A DNA stretch of 64,000 nt, taken from the NCBI RefSeq assembly GCF_020524485.1, contig NZ_JAIVLF010000009.1:1-64000 (forward strand). The letters are read 5' to 3'. Position 1 is the first letter of the stretch. Every line of letters begins with the position of its first letter. This DNA is from Novosphingobium profundi. GTDB taxonomy: Bacteria > Pseudomonadota > Alphaproteobacteria > Sphingomonadales > Sphingomonadaceae. Both the position numbers and the translations under genes were made by a program. The notes below the pieces were generated by a model. It had not been told where the DNA came from. It did not search any database and saw only the letters and a program-made list of their open reading frames with translations. This document shows positions 43,201 to 51,247 of this stretch, one piece after another.

Positions 43201-45081
43201 CGTGAAGGGGCGCTGCTGTTCGATGAGCGTTATGGGGTAGGTGAAAAGTTCGTCACCGTCGAGTTCGACATGAACGGTGAGCTCGGCACCGGCGGGTGCG
43301 TTCAACTCGAAACGGAAGCCGTGGTGCGGGGGCATCATTCCGTTCGATGCCAGCGCCGGCGAAAATTCATCCGCGGGTCCGGAGGCGAGGATTTCGCGCC
43401 CCCGCCTGACCGTCACGTTGGCGACCGAGCCCGGTGCCCAGGGGGCGACAACCCAGCCCGCAAGGCACTTGCCAGGCAGGGCTTCAAAGTCGGACAGGAC
43501 CTGACTTCGGGGGTCCCCCGCCTGAAAGAAGATGGGCCTTTCCGGCAAGAGGCCATCGGTTCCGGCAATCCGGATCTGGGCCTTGTGAAGCTTGCCGTCG
43601 AGCCATCGGTTCGAGATGGCAGCCGAGAATGTCCAGAGGCGACTGTCGTGGTCCTCCTTGTAGGGGGAGGCGTCTTCGTTGTCTTCGGCCCGCTTGAGGG
43701 CAATGCCTTGGACGGGGCGGCCATCGAGGAGCAGTTCGGCGACGAGGCTGGCGCTCTTGGGGCCTGCCTGGCGAATGCTTCCGTGCAGGACGTTGTCCTT
43801 CACGTCGAGTTCCACGTCGTAGTGGCGAAAGGCCAGTGTCCGCTCGATCCCGTCTGCAGGGTTGGGGCCCGCTCCGATCGTCACCCGATAGTCGCCGTCC
43901 TCCAGTTCGGGGTCTTCGATGAAATGGTCAAACGCGGCGCATCTCTCGTTGCCCAGCGTGGCAATTTCCTGGCCATCGAAGGCCAGGTGGAAGGGCGCAT
44001 CGGGTGTCTTGGCACGCACGACGAAACCGCGGATGCGATCCGAATTGAAGCGATCAAGGCAAAGCGCAAGCTGCTGGGAGGAGGAAATCTCGAACGGGAA
44101 TTCTCGGGCCAGGACGGTCTGGTGTTGGATCTGCACTTCGAGGAGGAGCGACGCGGTCTCCTCGCCCATCGCTTCGCTGACCGCAGACCAGATCGCTTCG
44201 GGGGGCAGTTGGTAGTCGAATTCACCGTCGGGGCCGGTCGTCCCCGAGTGCACCGTTTTTCCGTTCAGGGTGATGGCAAGATCGAAGGTTCCTGCTGCGC
44301 CGTTCTCGATCCACGAGGTGCCCGAAACTCCTGCCGGCGAACACGTGCAAATGTCCGCGCAGACTTTGGCGAAAGTGCGCGCACCAAGCTCCAGAAAGAC
44401 ACCGCCATCCGTTTCACAACTCAGCGCAAGTTGGTGCGGCAGGCCGTCCTTGATCGCATGGGGCACGCCAATCGCGAACATGTGGTTGCCATCGCCCTTG
44501 CCCGCATCGCGCAAGTCCTCCCGGAATTCGGAGGCCTGCGCCGAGGCAATAACCTTGCCGCCTTCGAGCAGTTCGATCCGGAGCCGGCGACCTGGTTCGG
44601 TGCGGGAGACGGCCCAACCACGAATTTCGTTCAGATCGATCACATCAATGCTGTAATCGATCCTGGCCTTTCCGCGGCCTGGCGATTGGGCGTTCGGGCC
44701 GCTCTCGTCTTCGATGGCGAAGTGGGCTTCGAAGCCGTTCGTGCATTTCAAGGTGATGTCATGACCGGGCAGCAGATTGTGCTGGCCATCCAGGGCGATA
44801 TGGAAACCGTGGTCACCCTTGCCCTTGCCAACAAGCTTGAGATCTTCGCGGAACATGTCCGCGCGGGCCGAGCCGATCAGCTTGCCATCCTGAAACAATT
44901 CCATTTCAAGGTGTTCGTCGGGCTGACCTTGGTCCCAGATCCATCCGGATATGACTTTGTCATCGGCGCGATCGATATTGTACTGGACGGCGGTGCGATG
45001 TCCTGCCTTTCGCTTGCCTCCCGCTGTGCGGGCGGCGCCAAATCCGAACAGGGTATCAATCTTTTTCATCGAAATTCTCAT
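40213..45081 (-). CDS. Giant multi-domain glycosyltransferase (two GT2 domains)
   Basis: A 1622-residue protein, the largest in the window. The N-terminal 620 residues contain four related repeats (about 35-100, 143-210, 335-400, 530-600) with a G-W-x-W/V core and, in the first two, F-R-E-D-L-x-x-x-G-K-G. A GT-B-like segment follows (about 650-1010; L-W-L-V-F-A-G-P-L-R-T-R near 859). Two GT2 domains come next: one at about 1035-1270 (V-S-V-C-I-S-H-F-N-R-P, F-M-D-D-D-N-L) and one at about 1313-1500 (V-V-M-R-T-K-D-R-P, I-H-D-D-D-D-A-W). The C-terminal tail is charged and likely helical. It probably builds much of the capsule repeat. An internal ATG at 45069 is an alternative start. Confidence 0.87.
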   Translation of the reverse strand: MRISMKKIDTLFGFGAARTAGGKRKAGHRTAVQYNIDRADDKVISGWIWDQGQPDEHLEMELFQDGKLIGSARADMFREDLKLVGKGKGDHGFHIALDGQHNLLPGHDITLKCTNGFEAHFAIEDESGPNAQSPGRGKARIDYSIDVIDLNEIRGWAVSRTEPGRRLRIELLEGGKVIASAQASEFREDLRDAGKGDGNHMFAIGVPHAIKDGLPHQLALSCETDGGVFLELGARTFAKVCADICTCSPAGVSGTSWIENGAAGTFDLAITLNGKTVHSGTTGPDGEFDYQLPPEAIWSAVSEAMGEETASLLLEVQIQHQTVLAREFPFEISSSQQLALCLDRFNSDRIRGFVVRAKTPDAPFHLAFDGQEIATLGNERCAAFDHFIEDPELEDGDYRVTIGAGPNPADGIERTLAFRHYDVELDVKDNVLHGSIRQAGPKSASLVAELLLDGRPVQGIALKRAEDNEDASPYKEDHDSRLWTFSAAISNRWLDGKLHKAQIRIAGTDGLLPERPIFFQAGDPRSQVLSDFEALPGKCLAGWVVAPWAPGSVANVTVRRGREILASGPADEFSPALASNGMMPPHHGFRFELNAPAGAELTVHVELDGDELFTYPITLIEQQRPFTLGSAGVDREGLCFLLPSPGESARAREEARSLLFLAVASAQACQDPITIALPHIGASPGANEESCSAIVEDLVGKAGQVALEHAEFVRIPAPPLPSNAYDASLAAYNLDIWIKANRFRKIFATSRQGVTAYCADSLRQGLLPGDTEVVVLCENLSIADILDNDQLLDQPEAIFEEALERRALKGATRVIAANSSAARRATELLGKQVTPLVTDLTANAEPTKLAADTLAQGLWLVFAGPLRTRNQLRLFCDALDRVARNAAVGADALNIAIIGPDDLVRERGGVEFLRDRARKWPFQLRIHPNLTWDGYRRVIARFAKAYHVAVPELAGTCWEQLCVRAGMTPFGASAFDAGNPSALAQDIERLVRAEYVPQDRSGQPAAASLASLLAVQEQTETNTPPASPPDDAALPPLVSVCISHFNRPTLLRQTIASVEACNYPNLEFIVVDDGSSLAGIADELAQIETSLKDKNGRIVRQSNRYLGAARNTAAREAKGEFIIFMDDDNLAHPMMIREFLRVQRETGAAIVTSRFALFDALDAIDPGLDVPRRIGAPLGADVAGGMLTNCFGDANMLVTREGFEKIGGFTEDYGRGHEDWEFYSRAASLGLGHELLTRPLFWYREAETSMLRGRESVEFDLLRNIRGFRAAMPDGAYRAVQLAQGLVERWDEPARPISAQPRTGLKPANRIGFGRAAVVMRTKDRPVLLQRAIDSVINQTFSDWTLVIVNDGGDPRPVQALVDARKHALQGRAQIISNPAPTGMENASNAGLTNTASEFVSIHDDDDAWAPEFLERTIRLLDTADPSVGGVVTHATVVIEEIDNDRTIERERFPFKKFEAIELSKLALENQFPPISFLFRRSVMDAIGQFNGELPVLGDWDFHLRVAERFQIEVIQEPLAYYHHRAAGTSNGYANTVVAQRDIHRILRAKFMNQHLRSSLNSGEISNGDVLLMGDFRKSVEDRMDEFKQHLHWVEKLMNDNREHMKYMEKMLLSSSQESRSK

Positions 45082-45695
45082 TTGGTAAGGCGTTGCCGAA
45101 GGCAGGCAGTGAGGCGGGGCAAGCGGAAGATTCCAAGTAGCGTGGGCATTGCGTCCCTGAGATGAAATTTCGTCAATGTCAGTGCGGAGGCTGGCGGTCG
45201 TTTCTGGGAGGGGAAGGTAACTCTTTGGTCGATCAAGGCAATGGCTTGCGCACTTTTCTCCTCCGGTTGCATCGGCGTTTCACCAGAACGGCGCGCCACC
45301 GCCTTGATGAGGGGTAGCGTTGTAGCATCGCGTCGACAAATCGTTTGTGTTCATTAAGTTGGGTAGATCAGCTGGAGAGGGCGTGGATGTCCGGGGGGCA
45401 CGGCCTGTTCCAAAGGCAGGGGGCCTTGATGCAGCTGGCGGGCGCGGTTCGCGTGCGCCTTTTTAGGCGTTTGTCTCACTTTTGAACCGGCCGTCGGAAA
45501 GGGCGTACACCTGAATGCGAAAGCGATCTTCGCTTGAGCCCGTACTGGCCTTGTGATTGGTAAGGATTTCAGAAGTCTGGCGGGCGTTGCCAAGGGCTGC
45601 AATCGGCCGCATAACGGGCCGGTACTCCTGCGGCCGCAAGCGTATGCGATGCCGCTGCGTCTCGAATGCTGAAGCTATTTTTGGAATAATAAAGT
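45082..45695. other. 614-bp divergent intergenic region
   Basis: Non-coding gap between the giant glycosyltransferase (minus) and the sulfotransferase (plus). The right end is AT-richer, with an A/T-rich leader immediately before the sulfotransferase ATG. Short frames here (for example 45354-45602 on the minus strand) have no recognisable sequence and are not called. It should hold promoters for both sides; none could be assigned with confidence. Confidence 0.4.
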
Positions 45696-46364
45696 ATGCC
45701 AGTCAATATTCTCAACAATAAGATTTCCTATTTTCCTGTTCCGAAGACGGCCTGCACTTCGATAAAGTATCTCTTCTATTACGTTGAGAATGGCAAAGAT
45801 TTTGAAATGACGGAAGTAAATGGGGAGGTGCAACATATACACAACTCCATGTACCCGACGGAATATTTCCAGGTCGTTGATCAGAAAGCTCTCGTGGGGT
45901 CGACGCGGATTGCGGTAATTCGTGATCCGGTCGCCCGGATGCTGTCTGCTTTCAGCAATCGCGTAGGCTTCCACAAGGAGTTGTCCGAGGACCGGATCGA
46001 CATGGAAATGGCTCGGAAGCTAGAGGTGCATCCCAACCCTTCTCCAGACCACTTTTTCAACAATATCGAGAAATTTCGAGCTCTGTCGCCTTCGATCAAG
46101 CATCATACGGATATGACGTCGGCATTTCTCGGCTATGATCTTAGTTACTATCACAAGATCTACACGATCAATGAACTCGATGAGCTTGTGGATTTCCTGC
46201 AGGGTGAGACGGGCATGGATCTCAAGATGGGACGCGAGCAGACTGGAGGGGCCAAGCTGGCTTTCTCCGACCTTCTCCCGCGCGCGCGCAAGAACCTTCT
46301 GCAATATTGCTATGGTGACTACGCTCTGATGCGGGGCTACTATTTGCCGCCGAAGGTTTATTGA
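45696..46364 (+). CDS. Sulfotransferase family protein
   Basis: A 222-residue carbohydrate sulfotransferase-type protein (Sulfotransfer_2-like). The 5'-phosphosulfate-binding loop is P-V-P-K-T-A-C-T-S-I-K-Y (about residue 14) and the 3'-phosphate-binding motif is V-I-R-D-P-V-A-R-M-L-S-A-F (about 74). It would transfer sulfate from PAPS to a sugar. The coding sequence is noticeably richer in A/T than the surrounding genes, suggesting recent acquisition. Placed between the giant glycosyltransferase and the GH5 gene, it predicts a sulfated capsule. Confidence 0.85.
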   Translation: MPVNILNNKISYFPVPKTACTSIKYLFYYVENGKDFEMTEVNGEVQHIHNSMYPTEYFQVVDQKALVGSTRIAVIRDPVARMLSAFSNRVGFHKELSEDRIDMEMARKLEVHPNPSPDHFFNNIEKFRALSPSIKHHTDMTSAFLGYDLSYYHKIYTINELDELVDFLQGETGMDLKMGREQTGGAKLAFSDLLPRARKNLLQYCYGDYALMRGYYLPPKVY

Positions 46365-46585
46365 CCTGCGCGAAAACTGAAGTCTTCGTGCGCGATAGGG
46401 TCGGGGCGCCTTGCGTGCAGGCGCCCTCTTGCAGGTGATATGCTGGGCAAACCTTGCGCGATCCACCGGGCACAGGAGGCGCGCGGCAGGACCGTGTCCA
46501 CGGATGGTATGCGGCTAGGCTGCAGAGCATTTTTTCGGGCGCGGATTGGCGCCGTACTGCGTTGGGTGCACATGAGGATCGTGAA

Positions 46586-47632
46586 ATGAGGTCTTACCGC
46601 AAGCTGGCCCGAACAGGCGCACGAAGCCTTTGCATGCTGGGTCTTGTCTGCCTTTCCGGTGGTCCCGCAGGCGCAGGCGCACGAGAGAGCAGAGCGGCTG
46701 CCTCGGCTCAAGCCGAGGAGGTTCTTTCCCGCCAGGTGGGTCCATGCATCAACATTGGCGACAAGCTGGATGCGCGCCATGAAGGCGACCTTGCGCCACC
46801 TGCGACGGACAAGGATTTCACCGATATCGCCGCAGTTGGTTTCAAGACAGTGCGTCTGCCGGTCATGTGGAGTGCCCATCAGGGCGGCGCGCCGGACTAC
46901 ATGATCGACCCGGCGTTCATGCAAAGGGTAGTCGACGTGGTCGATGCCGCATTGGCGGCCGATCTGCGTGTCATTCTCGATGTCCATCATTTCCATGAGG
47001 CCATGCGCGATCCGGCAGGAAGCCGGACGCAGTTCCTTGCGACGTGGACGCAGATTTCGGATCAGTTCGCAGGAGCCCCCCCGCAACTCTGGTTCGAACT
47101 TCTCAATGAGCCGCAAGGCAAGCTGACCAACAGGAACATCCCGGCACTCTATGCCCCCGCCATCGATCTGATACGCCAGAAACACCCGGATCGCGTCATC
47201 GTGATCGGCGGAGGCTGGTGGAGCAGCGTCGGCCAGTTGAAGACCATTCCCCTCTTCAAGGATCCCGACCTTGTCTACACGTTCCACTACTACGACCCGG
47301 TCGCCTTCTCGCAGCAGGGCGCCCCGACCAAGAAGCCGGTGCCGATCGGGGCAACTTTCGGGACGCCTGAGGACTATGCGCACCTGAAGGCAAGCGCCGA
47401 GGCGGCGCGGGCCTTTGTGCGGCGAACGGGCAAGCCTTTGTTCCTCGGTGAGTTCGGGGCCTATGGCGTCATCCCGCAGGAGCAGCGCGTGACGTATTAC
47501 AAGGCAGTGCACGATGCGTTCGAGAATGTCGGGATCGACAGCTGCGCGTGGGGCTACGATAATTCCTATCCGATCCGTGATCCCAAGACGCGTCGGTGGA
47601 GCAAGCCGATGTTGCGCGCCTTGGGTCTTTGA
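46586..47632 (+). CDS. Secreted glycoside hydrolase family 5 protein
   Basis: A 348-residue GH5 (cellulase-type) enzyme with a signal peptide (residues about 1-32). Catalytic residues: acid/base Glu in W-F-E-L-L-N-E-P-Q-G (about 175) and nucleophile Glu in F-L-G-E-F-G-A-Y-G (about 290); also V-R-L-P-V-M-W and H-H-F-H-E. GAGG lies about 9 nt before the ATG. Glycanases in capsule loci usually trim or release the polysaccharide during assembly; an actual cellulase role is possible. Followed by the rhamnose operon 90 bp later. Confidence 0.88.
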   Translation: MRSYRKLARTGARSLCMLGLVCLSGGPAGAGARESRAAASAQAEEVLSRQVGPCINIGDKLDARHEGDLAPPATDKDFTDIAAVGFKTVRLPVMWSAHQGGAPDYMIDPAFMQRVVDVVDAALAADLRVILDVHHFHEAMRDPAGSRTQFLATWTQISDQFAGAPPQLWFELLNEPQGKLTNRNIPALYAPAIDLIRQKHPDRVIVIGGGWWSSVGQLKTIPLFKDPDLVYTFHYYDPVAFSQQGAPTKKPVPIGATFGTPEDYAHLKASAEAARAFVRRTGKPLFLGEFGAYGVIPQEQRVTYYKAVHDAFENVGIDSCAWGYDNSYPIRDPKTRRWSKPMLRALGL

Positions 47633-47723
47633 GATCTGATTTCGGGGCCGGGGCGGTGTGCGATCCGCCGCCAAAATGCAAAATGCCCTAGGTCTGAGGA
47701 TGCAGGTCCGCTAGGAAACTTTC

Positions 47724-48290
47724 ATGGAAATCCAGCAATGTGCCATCGAAGGCGTGGCCATAATCACCCCGCGCCAAATTGGCGATGAGCGAGGCTATTT
47801 CGCCGAAACGTTCCGGGCCGATCTCTTTGCCGCCTCCTGCGGCGATGCCGTTTTCGTCCAGGATAACGAATCGCTCAGCGCAAAGGCCGGTACGATACGC
47901 GGCCTCCACTTCCAGAGCGCGCCGCACGTCCAGGGCAAGCTCGTGCGCTGCACGGCGGGATCGCTCTTCGACGTGGCGGTGGACATTCGGGTGGGCTCGC
48001 CCACTTATGGCCAGTGGGTGGGAGAGACGCTGAGCCCGCAGAACGGCAAGCAGCTGTGGGTTCCGCCCGGCTTTGCCCACGGCTTCTGTTCGCTCGAGCC
48101 CGACACGGTCATCTGCTACAAGGTCACCGGCTACTACAGCGCCGAATGCGACAAGGGCCTCGCCTTCGATGACCCCGAGATCGCCATTGCCTGGCCCGAC
48201 GTGGCCGACCGTGAGACGCTCTCGGGCAAGGACCGGGTGCAGCCTTCGCTGGCGCAACTGCCCACCTATTTCCAGTACGAAGGGGCCTGA
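47724..48290 (+). CDS. rmlC: dTDP-4-dehydrorhamnose 3,5-epimerase
   Basis: A 188-residue RmlC (RfbC), third enzyme of dTDP-L-rhamnose synthesis. Conserved cupin features are present: D-E-R-G-Y-F-A-E-T-F (about 22), the catalytic His in I-R-G-L-H-F-Q (about 62) and P-P-G-F-A-H-G-F-C (about 118), plus Y-K-V-T-G-Y-Y. AGGAAA precedes the ATG. First gene of the operon rmlC-rmlB-rmlD-rmlA, 4 bp before rmlB. Confidence 0.96.
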   Translation: MEIQQCAIEGVAIITPRQIGDERGYFAETFRADLFAASCGDAVFVQDNESLSAKAGTIRGLHFQSAPHVQGKLVRCTAGSLFDVAVDIRVGSPTYGQWVGETLSPQNGKQLWVPPGFAHGFCSLEPDTVICYKVTGYYSAECDKGLAFDDPEIAIAWPDVADRETLSGKDRVQPSLAQLPTYFQYEGA

Positions 48291-48294
48291 TCCC

Positions 48295-49362
48295 ATGCGT
48301 GTGATCGTGACCGGCGGCGCTGGCTTCATCGGCTCGGCGCTGGTGCGCCATCTCGTGCTCGACAAGGGCTACGAGGTTCTCACCATCGATGCCCTGACTT
48401 ACGCGGGCTGCGAGGCTTCGCTTAAGGCAGTCGAAGGCAACGCACGGCACCGTTTCCTGAAAGCCGATATCCGCGACCGCGCGGCGATGGACGCGGCCAT
48501 CGGCGAATTTCAGCCCCAGCGCATCATGCACCTTGCGGCCGAGAGCCATGTCGATCGCTCGATCACCGAGGCTGCCGACTTCATCCACACCAACGTGGTG
48601 GGCACCTTCACGCTTCTGGAAGCGGCGCGAACCTACTGGAACACGCTGGAAGGCAAAGCCAAGGAGGCCTTCCGCTTTCTGCATGTGTCGACCGACGAGG
48701 TCTACGGTTCGCTGGGCGAAGAAGGGCTCTTCACCGAGACCACGCCCTACGATCCCAGTTCGCCCTATTCGGCGTCCAAGGCGGCCTCGGACCACCTCGC
48801 CAAGGCCTGGAAGCGTACCTACGGCCTGCCGGTGGTGGTGTCGAACTGCTCGAACAACTACGGCCCCTACCACTTTCCCGAAAAGCTGATCCCGCTCACG
48901 ATCCTGAACGCGCTCGCGGGCAAACCGCTGCCGGTCTACGGCAAGGGCGAAAACGTGCGCGACTGGCTCTTCGTCGAGGATCACGCCCGCGCCCTCGACC
49001 TCATTGTCGCCACGGGCCGGGTGGGTGAGACCTACAACGTGGGCGGGCGCAACGAGCGGCGCAACATCGATGTCGTGCGCACGATCTGCCGCGAACTTGA
49101 CCGACTGGTGCCCACCGATACTCCGCGCGAATCCTTGATCACGTTCGTGGCCGACCGTCCCGGACACGACGCGCGCTATGCGATCGATGCGACCAGGCTG
49201 GAGGACGAACTGGGCTGGAAAGCGCAGGAAAACTTCGACAGCGGCATTGCCCGGACGGTGCGCTGGTACCTCGAGAACGAGTGGTGGTGGGCCCCCTTGC
49301 GCGCTCGCTACGACGGCGAGCGCCTCGGCCTGAGCCCGAACGAAAGCAAGCAGACAGCATGA
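48295..49362 (+). CDS. rmlB: dTDP-glucose 4,6-dehydratase
   Basis: A 355-residue RmlB (RfbB). Rossmann T-G-G-A-G-F-I-G-S-A (residues 6-15), A-A-E-S-H-V-D-R-S-I (about 82), and the catalytic triad region S-T-D-E-V-Y-G with Y-S-A-S-K-A-A-S-D are intact. Makes dTDP-4-keto-6-deoxyglucose. The start 48295 (MRVIVTGG) lies 4 bp after rmlC; a longer frame from 48073 is a shadow of rmlC. Confidence 0.97.
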   Translation: MRVIVTGGAGFIGSALVRHLVLDKGYEVLTIDALTYAGCEASLKAVEGNARHRFLKADIRDRAAMDAAIGEFQPQRIMHLAAESHVDRSITEAADFIHTNVVGTFTLLEAARTYWNTLEGKAKEAFRFLHVSTDEVYGSLGEEGLFTETTPYDPSSPYSASKAASDHLAKAWKRTYGLPVVVSNCSNNYGPYHFPEKLIPLTILNALAGKPLPVYGKGENVRDWLFVEDHARALDLIVATGRVGETYNVGGRNERRNIDVVRTICRELDRLVPTDTPRESLITFVADRPGHDARYAIDATRLEDELGWKAQENFDSGIARTVRWYLENEWWWAPLRARYDGERLGLSPNESKQTA

Positions 49363-50249
49363 AGATCGCAGTCACCGGCAGGACCGGACAGGTCGTGACC
49401 AGCCTGATCGAACGGGCCTCTGTGCGCGGGCATGAGATCCTTGCGCTCGGGCGGCCGGAACTGGACCTCACCGACACGGCCTCCATCGCAGCGGCGCTGG
49501 AAGCCGCCGCTGCCGACGTGATCGTGTCGGCGGCGGCCTATACGGCGGTCGACAAGGCCGAGAGCGAGCCCGACCTGGCCGACACCGTCAACGCGCGCGG
49601 GGCAGGGGCCATTGCGGCGGTGGCCGAAACGCTGGGTGTGCCGTTGGTCCACCTCTCCACCGATTACGTCTTCGACGGTACGGGGGAACGTGCCTGGACC
49701 GAGGACGATCCGACCGGTCCGACGGGCGTTTACGGCGCCTCGAAACTCGCCGGCGAGCAGGCGGTGCTCGCCGCACATGCGGGCAACAGCGCGATCCTGC
49801 GCACGGCCTGGGTCTACAGCCCCTTCGGCGCCAACTTCGTGAAGACGATGCTTCGTCTTGCCGAAACCCGCGATACGCTGGGCGTGGTGGGCGACCAGCG
49901 CGGCAATCCGACGAGCGCGCTCGATATTGCCGAGGGCGTCCTCCAGGTGGCCGAGAACCTCGTGGGCAACAGCGATCCGGCCTTGCGCGGTGTGTTTCAC
50001 ATGACAGCTGCGGGCGAGGCCAGTTGGGCCGAATTCGCCGAGGCTATTTTCGCTGCCAGCGCGCGCCATGGTGGGCCCGCGGCACACGTGAATGCCATCA
50101 CCACGGCCGACTACCCCACGCCTGCACGCCGTCCTGCCAATTCACGGCTCGACTGCGGCAAGCTCGCGCGGACCCATGGCGTGGCCTTGCCCGCCTGGCG
50201 CGATGCGCTTGGGCCCATCGTCGTCCGGCTTCTGGCCGAGGCTGATTGA
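49359..50249 (+). CDS. rmlD: dTDP-4-dehydrorhamnose reductase
   Basis: A 296-residue RmlD (RfbD), the last reductase step to dTDP-L-rhamnose. T-G-R-T-G-Q-V-V-T at 6-14, S-A-A-A-Y-T-A-V-D-K-A-E (about 63), L-S-T-D-Y-V-F-D-G and Y-G-A-S-K-L-A-G-E (catalytic Tyr/Lys) are present. Its ATG overlaps the rmlB TGA (ATGA), indicating coupling. Confidence 0.96.
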   Translation: MKIAVTGRTGQVVTSLIERASVRGHEILALGRPELDLTDTASIAAALEAAAADVIVSAAAYTAVDKAESEPDLADTVNARGAGAIAAVAETLGVPLVHLSTDYVFDGTGERAWTEDDPTGPTGVYGASKLAGEQAVLAAHAGNSAILRTAWVYSPFGANFVKTMLRLAETRDTLGVVGDQRGNPTSALDIAEGVLQVAENLVGNSDPALRGVFHMTAAGEASWAEFAEAIFAASARHGGPAAHVNAITTADYPTPARRPANSRLDCGKLARTHGVALPAWRDALGPIVVRLLAEAD

Positions 50250-50296
50250 GCGGGCTCTGGATTATAGAAAATGACCAAGTTCGGGAAGGTTACCCC

Positions 50297-51160
50297 ATGA
50301 AAGGCATCATTCTGGCTGGAGGCTCCGGCTCGCGTCTCTACCCGATGACACTGGCGTCCTCGAAGCAGATCATGCCGATCTATGACAAGCCGATGATCTA
50401 CTATCCGCTGAGCACGCTGATGCTGGCGGGTATCCGCGAAGTGCTGATCATCTCGACCCCGCGCGACCTGCCCGCCTTTCGCGAACTGCTGGGCGACGGT
50501 TCGCAGTGGGGCATGACGCTGGAATACGCCGAACAGCCGAGCCCCGACGGGCTGGCGCAGGCCTATGTCATTGGGGCCGACTTCATTGCGGGGCAGCCCT
50601 CTGCGCTGATCCTGGGCGACAATATCTTCTACGGCCACGGCCTGCCCGAGATCATGACCAAGGCACAGGAAAAGACGGTCGGCGCCAGCGTATTTGCCTA
50701 TCATGTGACCGACCCCGAACGCTACGGCGTGGTCGATTTCGATACCGAGATGCGGGCGCTTTCAATCGAAGAAAAGCCTGCCGAGCCCAAGAGCAACTGG
50801 GCGGTGACAGGCCTCTACTTCTACGATGCCCAAGTCGTCGACATCGCGGCCAACCTGACGCCTTCGGCGCGCGGCGAACTTGAAATCACTGACGTCAACA
50901 AGGCCTACCTCGAGCGCGGCGAGCTTTCGGTCGCGATCATGGGGCGCGGTTACGCCTGGCTCGACACCGGCACACCCGACAGTCTGCTGGATGCCGCCGA
51001 TTTCGTGCGGGTGCTGGAAAAGCGGCAGGGCTTCAAGATCGCGGCACCTGAGGAAATCGCGTTCCGCAAGGGCTTCATCGGCGCGGTGGAGCTGGAAGCG
51101 GCAATCGCGAAACTCGGCAAGTCGGACTATGGCCACTACTTGAAGAACCTGCTGCGCTGA
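50297..51160 (+). CDS. rmlA: Glucose-1-phosphate thymidylyltransferase
   Basis: A 287-residue RmlA (RfbA) that makes dTDP-glucose. The signature L-A-G-G-S-G-S-R-L-Y-P is at 6-16, then S-K-Q-I-M-P-I-Y-D-K-P-M-I-Y-Y-P and G-D-N-I-F-Y-G; the C-terminus ends G-K-S-D-Y-G-H-Y-L. Last gene of the rml operon. A GGGAAGG ribosome site precedes the ATG. Confidence 0.97.
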   Translation: MKGIILAGGSGSRLYPMTLASSKQIMPIYDKPMIYYPLSTLMLAGIREVLIISTPRDLPAFRELLGDGSQWGMTLEYAEQPSPDGLAQAYVIGADFIAGQPSALILGDNIFYGHGLPEIMTKAQEKTVGASVFAYHVTDPERYGVVDFDTEMRALSIEEKPAEPKSNWAVTGLYFYDAQVVDIAANLTPSARGELEITDVNKAYLERGELSVAIMGRGYAWLDTGTPDSLLDAADFVRVLEKRQGFKIAAPEEIAFRKGFIGAVELEAAIAKLGKSDYGHYLKNLLR

Positions 51161-51247
51161 CGCGCGCGGCGGGGGCGGCCAGGGAATGTGAACGGCCCGA
51201 GCAAGGCATGGCCCTTATTTAACATAAGAAATATTATCGCCTTAAGG

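Noticed and set aside
41431..45165. 1244-codon plus-strand open frame
   Set aside because: Antisense shadow of the giant glycosyltransferase gene, whose domains are clear on the minus strand.
45078..45299. Small 73-codon minus-strand frame upstream of the giant glycosyltransferase
   Set aside because: No ribosome site, no conserved look and it overlaps the start of the glycosyltransferase.
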